From the NCBI GenBank assembly GCA_963931865.1, contig OZ007507.1, positions 10,265,533 through 10,329,532 of the forward strand: a stretch of 64,000 nucleotides of DNA, in the 5' to 3' direction. The translations under genes and the position numbers were made by a program. The DNA is from Axinella damicornis. Its lineage: Eukaryota > Porifera > Demospongiae > Axinellida > Axinellidae. Below the pieces are notes generated by a model. That model was not told where the DNA came from. It saw only the letters and a program-made list of their open reading frames with translations, and did no database searches. Below, piece after piece: positions 59,801 through 64,000 of the stretch (position 1 is its first letter; each line of letters opens with the position of its first letter).

Positions 59801-62800
59801 GTGTTCATATCACTGTTTCTATTTCTGCATAGGGATGTTGCGTTAGACCTACTGGCCCATAACAGATGGGAGGAGCTGATGAAGAGTTCATCGAAGGGTG
59901 TGACCATTATGAGAAACCTAATTGCTTTCATGCCAGGTAAGCTTGCCACCCCCAGCGTTGCTTGATACCGTATAGAGGGATATTTTTTCGTAGGTGCAAA
60001 ATTTTGAAGCCCCTCAGCAGAATTTTAATTTTCGTATGGGCCTGCGCATTGCCACGCCCCCTATATAGCACTACGCGCACGCATATGTATATATGATAGC
60101 TGTTTTCGGTTGAGGCAATGCACAATGGTTAGAGGGTACGTCTACAATGCTGATATCTGGGCCTCTGCTGTTGGCAAAAATGACGAATAACCGCCTGGTT
60201 GGCGGCATACTCGCTGATTGTTGCTGCTCAGTGAACTTGACTTTCCGGTACTTTCATTCGTCGCACTTCCCACGCTGAGTCTCGTTATCGTAGCAGGCTA
60301 ACGGGTGTAGACGGGTCCACTGGAGTCTGGAAGGCCATTTGAAGGCTAGAAATACCGTTATAAAACACCATCGCTTGCTCGCCGTGCTCGATTGCCTGTT
60401 CAAAATTTGACGTCGATGGTTAAAAATTTTTTCAGTTTTTATTTTCGTATCTCGAGGCTTCATACGAAATATACGAAAATTAGCACTGTACGAAAATTTC
60501 CCGCTATACGGTACGTTGGGGGCTCCTGCCAGAATTCATGCCCAATACAAGACAGACGAAATGATATGTAATACTGGTATCAATGTGGATTACAATTCTT
60601 TTCAAGTTTTCCCTATCAATCAATGTCAGACTACACTGAAGGTTTCCTGTCATGCTGATGAAATAGTAGGCAATAATCTCATCAGTGGTGTCCGTTCCAT
60701 TGTTAACACTACCAACAGCTGCAGGTTGGGCTCGCTAAGTGGCTGCTATTACATGGCTGCTACGTAATGGTTGATTGTCCTCCAATTTAGTCAGCCACGT
60801 GGCTACTTGGCTTTAATTTGTCCAGTATGGAGGACTGCTGGAGCTTATGAGCGGTAGTGGAGTGCTGAACCTCCCATATTACGTGTACCGACGTTGAAAT
60901 GTAAACCAAAATTTCTTGGTTGGCTGTACAGCCCCAAAAAGTCAGCAGTTGAGGTGACAAGTGAACAGCATGCCACCTTGAAACAGCAAAAGCAAAAGTG
61001 TGCAACCCATATCTCCAATCTCGGCCTAAGGAGAAGCAAAAGTGCACAGCTAGGCCCAGAAGAAAGAACTTGCCAAGAAGCCCACTATGGAGATTCTTCG
61101 AACCAAATAACAATTGAGTCCACCGACTCTATATGTAGGGATAGTATGGGGGTGTATATACTGAACTGTTGTATTATGCTATCATCCGGCCTACCTTTTT
61201 TCGCTATACTTTTTGCCGTTATGCTATCACTGCATCTCAATTCTTTTAGCAGCAATCCTGATGGCATTCACCCCCACACACAGAGTACACTGTCTTGAGT
61301 TCAAAGTTCAAGTCACTTTGTGCATGAGCGTACAAATGAAGAAAAAATGGCATCATAAATAAAGCCATAGTTCTTGAGGGAGTGGTTCAAGCACCTCATG
61401 ACACTCTGAAGTATACATAGAGAGGGGTTGTGCATTGCTCATTGTAGAATGCTGCTGTTTTGTGCGAAAACTATTGTGAGGGAGTCATGCAGTTTTAAAC
61501 TATCACATCTGAAGAAGAAGGAGAAAATTCATTTATTTGGTGATTTCTGGTTCGGCGCTTTTGTGATGCTTTTTCTCAACACTGGGAGTCTTCTTGGCGA
61601 GGAAAACACTTGGTTCAGTATTATAACTGCTTAGAAGTTGACTATTTTTGAGATTATGATTTTGTATTACCTATCATGTCTCGCTATCTATCCCTACATG
61701 TGGAGTCAACCGACTCTATGGTACAATGGAAAAAGATGACTGCAGTGGTTGTATACTGAGCTGTTTTATTATCCCTGCTTTGTTCCTGCTGTTGTTTTAT
61801 CCCTACAGCTCCTTACATACTTAATGTAGTCACCAGAGATTCTATGCAGCCTCGTTCCCAGGCGCTCGGTAATTGGGAGCGCCTGGGAACGAGGCTAGTA
61901 GCTATGCTGCTCTGTGATGTGATGTGACTACCTATTAGTCTGAGTGGTTTACATGTACAGCTTCTGCTATGATCTCATTGTTTTATGTAAACAACCTGGC
62001 AGCTATATACATATATATATCTACTGTGGATATTAATTTTAGACAACCACAAGGAGGGTGCCTCAGCTGGCTCCAGAATGCACCTCAGAGCATCTAAATA
62101 TGAGGCATTCCCCCAAACCCTAGTCTCGTACCCAGCCGGAAACCTTCATGGAATATCCGTCTGGTGACTTTTAGCAACATTCTCGGTCTTCATTTAATAT
62201 TCATAGCTCAGCTAACCGCCTGAAACTGGACAGAACCGGAGGTCCTACGCGTGAAATAATATATGTAATTGCAAGAGGAATTTCCTACTTCTTGCTATTA
62301 ACGAAGAGAAAATTGAATTCTCTACGATTTAATTGGCAGTCTGAAAGTCTGCCTAAAAGGTGTGAATTTTTAATGAAAGACCGAGGTTTCTTTGCAAAGT
62401 CGCCAGACCATCCTTCCCGCGAGGGGTTGCATGCGTCTGGGCATGAGACTACCCAAACCCCGGTATGCCCTTGGTCCCAGGTGACCTTGTAGTCCCAAAC
62501 TCTAGCTAGACCACTGGTACCTGGAGCAGCAACGCTATATTCTTGTATCCATTTATTCCACATAGATGTTGCTAAGGTGGCATTCAATAGATGTGTTACC
62601 ACAAATGAAGGCAAAAGGGATGACTTGGAGAGTGAGGTGCATGCTACTAGTAGCACCTTTAATGTTGTCTACAACTATGAGTTCCTTGATGATGTCCAGG
62701 ACAAACACTCCTCCGACAGGTAGGATACCTGAAAACATAAGGTACCCTGAATTGGAAAACTGTAGTTATTGTGATCCTCTGTTCTCCAGCAGGGCTGAAT

Positions 62801-64000
62801 CCTGGCGTCCAGAGACCTTCACAAAATACACTCACCCCCTCTATCTGATTGTGAGTAGAGCAGTTACACACCTCTATATGCAAGCCAATCACAACCTTTG
62901 ACTTGTGCTATGTTTGATTCAGTGACAATTCGAATTTCTTAGATCGTGCATTGTAAAGGAGTCATTCAGGAGTAGTTCGGTCAGTGAAATTCATCCTTTG
63001 AAGTTGTATGCGAGAGGCTTTTTGAAGAAGTTCTGATAACAATCCTGTGCATGATTGTTGCATGTTAAACCTACCATTCCTGATTCTCAAGGTCAGGTAT
63101 CCAGCAATAAAAAATAAGTTTATGGTTTCTTTTGTTACGGGGTGGTTATAGTAATGAATTAAAATGCAAGTGCTCTGCATATGCACTCGCCCGAGCTCGC
63201 CCTGCAATGTCATGCATTCTTCTAGCTGGTAACAGATTAGGATGTCTACAGTTCATCTTTTAGTTACTGCTGGTAGTTACATAGGTACATATATTGCAAT
63301 CTAGTTTGTACACATATTGCAATCTAGTTTGTCTAATTCTGATGTAGCCAGTGTGATATAAATTTATTGTGAGCATTGGTTTGCAGAGGAAATATGACTG
63401 CTCGAATCTCTTGAAGCACCCACTGGTTATCAGCCTCCTTGAACTCAAGTGGACCAGATTTGGGCGTTACATCTTCTTCGGGAATCTCTGCATCTACCTC
63501 ATCTTTCTGACATTTCTGACAGCATTTGGTCTTGTGGTCCTCAGCCCTTTGGAGAGAACATGTGAGCGTATCTTACGCCTTAGTTTACAATGCTATTGTG
63601 ATAACAACTTTTCATATTTTGCAGGTGTAGATGTTTTGAATGGATCATTCAATGGGACAGCACCAGAGAATTGCGAAGGTGGGACTAGTGCAGAAATACT
63701 AGTGCATTTAGTTCACTGTGATTATTTTGTTGTATGTCATTCTGTCTAGGTTTATCAATTCATGACTACCGATTCCTCTACGTTGGTGCTGCAGTTACCA
63801 TTCTGACTGCATTGGTGCGGCTGGCAACAGAGATATTCCAACTCTGCAGGCATCCACTGGAGTATCTGCTGGACTGGGTCAACTGGCTGGAGATTCCACT
63901 TTATCTCTTCTCCATAATGTTCACATTTGTATTTGCCACCCCCTGTCTGTGTGTTTACAGCTGGCAGTGGCAAATTGGAGTGGTAGCTGTATTTCTGGGA
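38871..64000 (+). CDS. TRPA1: TRPA-type ion channel with ankyrin repeats (15 exons seen, 3' end beyond window)
   Basis: Exons: 38871-38936, 40237-40335, 42439-42537, 53024-53122, 54572-54667, 55476-55571, 56017-56106, 57818-57919, 59311-59447, 59833-59936, 62566-62719, 62790-62850, 63387-63561, 63625-63678, 63750-64000+. All junctions keep frame, giving 561 codons to the edge. Exon 1 gives 22 residues ([14 protein letters not shown]). Exons 2-8 each encode exactly one ankyrin repeat in phase 0 (for example [11 protein letters not shown]...GADVHIKG) and exon 9 one more plus the linker start. The linker has [12 protein letters not shown] and [12 protein letters not shown], hallmarks of the TRPA pre-channel region. 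Membrane segments follow: S1 ([20 protein letters not shown]), an outer loop with two N-glycosylation sequons (NGS, NGT), S2 ([17 protein letters not shown]), S3 ([16 protein letters not shown]) and the start of S4 ([13 protein letters not shown]). A cation channel for chemical or thermal sensing, by family. The pore lies outside the window. Confidence 0.85.
38937..40236 (+). other. TRPA intron 1
   Basis: No exon or mobile element recognised. A segment near 39918-39965 resembles 21935-21995 ('ctgaaaagc...ctcaacag...ttcatgaagctgatgag'), a low-level dispersed repeat. Confidence 0.5.
40336..42438 (+). other. TRPA intron 2 with two tandem repeat copies
   Basis: Holds two tandem copies of the TACCAGGAGTG repeat (41412-41881 and 41918-42357) and a related fragment near 40848-40925. 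Nothing else recognised. Confidence 0.6.
41412..42357. repeat. Two tandem copies of the TACCAGGAGTG dispersed repeat
   Basis: Both copies contain 'gtcgtgatcgctatcatgca', 'acaattttggtgc' and a final 'accaggaNtgNggttgcccct'. The unit is about 440 bp. The start 'atactcctggtagggg' is the inverse of the end, suggesting inverted termini. The third copy is at 27754-28015. Confidence 0.65.
43180..44340 (+). CDS. LINE ORF1 with PHD-like zinc finger (386 aa)
   Basis: Residues about 11-68 contain a PHD-type Cys/His array ([35 protein letters not shown]), followed by a short coiled coil ([22 protein letters not shown]). The middle region ([38 protein letters not shown]) resembles the RNA-binding part of ORF1 proteins of Jockey/CR1-group LINEs. 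It is an RNA-binding partner of the retrotransposon, not a host gene. Open without breaks although ORF2 is damaged. Confidence 0.85.
   Translation: MPKKTSSSKANCDNCDLCCSPLVEGKEDILHCEGICQLKLHRYCAGISVSHFKRLTSSSSPFVCSACSQTLQEAKVSQLLSEVADLKAQIASLQELLLSANCRRDAHDGGPLSDQHQPGEAGEDQVSEDSQGWSSVVKRNLPPSAPKQKGATKLHGQNYNERKFNVVFYGLAECKKGSSRNKRTQHDTSLVSKTIESICSDVPSQSIRDCVQLGKYDESRNRPVLAHLHRTCDVSKVLSNRHKLFTTPGISVKPHQSPKKRATESTLLRQRRALIVSGIDKGSIKIRGNSIYVNNQKYGTANASEFLAQATTNASQQVNDNPNSSNKEEVVSKHAPKGAIQKTNVSNDAVHNKVPIPSIVSNTNSANQQSTQPTPLSNHDGTTQSL
44480..47415 (+). pseudogene. LINE ORF2 (endonuclease-reverse transcriptase), broken
   Basis: The endonuclease region has CVTETWLSD and a [10 protein letters not shown] stretch, then a frameshift at about 44886, where the catalytic DFNLPDINW motif changes frame. 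Further breaks occur near 45178, at 45604 (TGA), near 45830, near 46360 and near 46510. Reverse transcriptase motifs are spread over frames: [46 protein letters not shown] and FADDTKCL (the catalytic A and C motifs). The C-terminal part (46515-47415) contains the usual CR1-like tail ([26 protein letters not shown]). Non-functional in this copy. Confidence 0.85.
48100..49750 (-). pseudogene. Ruined Ty3/gypsy retrotransposon fragments
   Basis: Read on the minus strand: Gag pieces at about 49690-49590 ([19 protein letters not shown]) and 49438-49230 ([20 protein letters not shown]), an RNase H/RT end at about 49220-49144 ([24 protein letters not shown]), and an integrase N-terminal part at about 48350-48160 ([10 protein letters not shown], then WQKIGSDLF). 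The order gag-RT-integrase is preserved but most of the element is deleted and frames are broken. No LTRs recognised. Confidence 0.7.
48666..49092. mobile_element. 427-bp MITE with 9-bp TSD, nested in the gypsy relic
   Basis: Termini CAGTCTAGCCGCTAGCCACTC and GGGGCTAGTGGCTAGACTG; TAGTTCAGC on both sides (48657-48665 and 49093-49101) is an exact 9-bp duplication. Sub-terminal arms contain an inverted pair with 'gggcgcgcggcgaagagggtct' and 'agaccctctccaccctccg'. Confidence 0.9.
49871..50387. mobile_element. hAT-type MITE, 517 bp, exact 8-bp TSD
   Basis: Starts CAGTGGCGTAGCCAAG and ends TCTGGCTACGCCACTG; AGTCTAGC flanks both sides (49863-49870 and 50388-50395). The CAG...CTG ends and 8-bp duplication are the hAT hallmark. 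A 77-codon ORF inside (50039-50272) has no recognised domain and may be a transposase remnant. Confidence 0.9.
51123..51450. mobile_element. Foldback MITE, intact copy
   Basis: The reverse complement matches the interrupted copy at 28818-30850 along its full length. A long hairpin (about 51143-51285) is centred on 'cgagccgaaggcgagtgc'. No ORF. Confidence 0.85.
51562..51600. repeat. Short hairpin (CCAGGAGCTTATGAGCGCC arms)
   Basis: Near-perfect 17-19-bp inverted arms around a 5-6-nt loop. Half of the motif ('ggagcttatgagcg') recurs at 60840. Confidence 0.7.
53244..53291 (+). pseudogene. Relic of an ankyrin exon
   Basis: GGAGCTGATGTCGATAAAGG... encodes only the end of an ankyrin repeat (GADV twice, then NIARFS) followed by a GTAAGTGA donor like those of the true ankyrin exons. 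The front half of the exon and its acceptor are missing. Confidence 0.65.
53351..53419. repeat. MITE terminus with poly-G and poly-C
   Basis: CAGTGGCGGATCTAG is followed by a 23-bp G run (53370-53392) and a 14-bp C run (53406-53419). No matching second terminus was found, so only one end of a hAT-like element is visible. Proline- and glycine-rich ORFs across it are artefacts. Confidence 0.5.
53855..54388. mobile_element. MITE with TACCGTAGTGTCCCG termini (TA-flanked)
   Basis: TACCGTAGTGTCCCGTTAAT at the left, inverted as ATTAGCGGGACACTACGGTA at the right. Lies in the intron between ankyrin exons 53024 and 54572. A solo end of the same family is at about 58499-58533. The ORF pair inside (for example 54059-54274) has no recognised domain. 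Confidence 0.75.
54838..54903 (+). repeat. (TCTG/TCAG)n microsatellite
   Basis: A run of tetranucleotides TCTG, TCAG and TTAG downstream of a GCGCGAAGCGGGG phrase. A related run is at 24349-24398. Confidence 0.8.
56017..56106 (+). other. Degenerating ankyrin exon within the TRPA gene
   Basis: Included in the TRPA model because it keeps frame (30 codons). It resembles exon 55476-55571 (RVP..MAVE.., TVGYL) but has lost the GADVN core and changed its donor to GTTAGT. It may be skipped in transcripts. Confidence 0.55.
57539..57640. repeat. Hairpin repeat near ankyrin exon 57818
   Basis: CTTCGAGAAATATCGCACAA...GAGAGGCTAAT is mirrored by ATTAGCCTCTCGACC...TTGTGCGATATTTCTCGAAG with almost no loop (stem about 47 bp, centre near 57593). 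Confidence 0.85.
58763..59132. mobile_element. hAT-type MITE, 370 bp, exact 8-bp TSD, in TRPA intron
   Basis: Ends TAGTGATGCACCGATAA and TTGGTGCATCACTA; GTTTGGAA flanks both sides (58755-58762 and 59133-59140). The interior repeats 'gccgataactgggccg' and 'tatcggtatcgg'. The TAGTGATGCACCGAT terminus is widespread among animal hAT-derived MITEs. Confidence 0.9.
59558..59609 (+). repeat. (GGGAAT)n hexanucleotide repeat
   Basis: About eight units with small variation in the intron after the last ankyrin exon. Confidence 0.9.
59966..60513. mobile_element. MITE with TACCGTATAG termini (TA-flanked)
   Basis: TACCGTATAGAGGGATATTT at the left and AAATTTCCCGCTATACGGTA at the right are inverted copies. 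The interior repeats 'tacgaaaatt' and 'ttttcgta'. No transposase. Confidence 0.8.
60516..61298 (+). other. Unassigned ORF region inside the TRPA intron
   Basis: Two plus-strand frames, 60516-60767 and 60894-61298. The first reads [20 protein letters not shown], the second ends in a hydrophobic stretch. I do not recognise either; they may be remains of a transposon-encoded protein or chance ORFs. Confidence 0.25.
61850..61897. mobile_element. 48-bp hairpin MITE (TAGYCTCG family) in TRPA intron
   Basis: CAGCCTCGTTCCCAGGCGCTC mirrored by GAGCGCCTGGGAACGAGGCTA with a short loop. Flanks share only 6 of 9 positions (GATTCTATG / GTAGCTATG). Confidence 0.65.
62121..62451. mobile_element. ~330-bp MITE (TAGTCTCG family), copy 2, exact 9-bp TSD
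   Basis: Ends TAGTCTCGTACCCAGCC and GTCTGGGCATGAGACTA; CCCAAACCC flanks both sides (62112-62120 and 62452-62460). Inverted homologue of 23075-23371. Confidence 0.9.

Larger units (their letters stand above)
59937..62565 (+). other. TRPA intron before exon 62566
   Basis: 2.6 kb with a TACCGTATAG MITE (59966-60513), an unassigned ORF region (60516-61298), a hairpin MITE (61850-61898) and the second copy of the ~300-bp MITE (62121-62451). Confidence 0.65.

Overview
The window is eukaryotic, compact, intron-rich and repeat-rich animal DNA, most likely from a demosponge close to Amphimedon. That assignment is an inference from several signs: a secreted SRCR protein; a death-domain protein that starts with a hydrophobic segment ending in a 2A-like DVERNPGP motif (known from sponge and echinoderm innate-immunity proteins); short introns with GTAAGT-type donors; interstitial TTAGGG repeats; and a dense load of MITEs, LTR retrotransposons and a LINE. 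There are no bacterial operons, no rRNA and no CRISPR array.

Layout. 0.7-2.5 kb (minus): 5' part of a secreted SRCR-domain gene, open at the left edge of the window. 5.2-5.7 kb (plus): small intronless gene of unknown function whose stop codon lies inside a telomere-type repeat. 7.2-11.3 kb (plus): three-exon gene encoding 2A signal + death domain + a large C-terminal region. 11.9-12.4 kb: 10-bp minisatellite. 12.5-13.2 kb (plus): intronless mono-ART PARP catalytic domain. 14.6-19.4 kb: composite of nested inverted repeats with no recognisable transposase. 19.45-34.6 kb (plus): complete 15-exon MFS transporter of the SLC18B1 type (449 aa), whose intron 8 carries a gag-protease LTR retrotransposon inserted in a foldback MITE. 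35.2-36.9 kb: second gag-only LTR element with apparently identical LTRs. 38.9 kb to the right edge (plus): 5' two thirds of a TRPA-type ion channel gene with eight ankyrin exons, its third intron filled by a frameshifted LINE (43.0-47.7 kb), a ruined Ty3/gypsy element (48.1-49.75 kb) and several DNA-transposon derivatives.

How it works together. The genes are not an operon. The SRCR, death-domain and PARP genes sit within 13 kb and could be an innate-immunity neighbourhood, but physical proximity is the only evidence. I built the multi-exon models by reading splice sites and checking that every junction keeps frame; all four models close in phase. The most notable features are the 2A/death-domain gene, a MITE superfamily with TAGYCTCGTTCCCAG termini and 9-bp target duplications (down to 40 bp long), a second superfamily with TACCGTA termini, the nested foldback, the two gag-only LTR elements, and the ongoing birth and decay of ankyrin exons in the TRPA gene.
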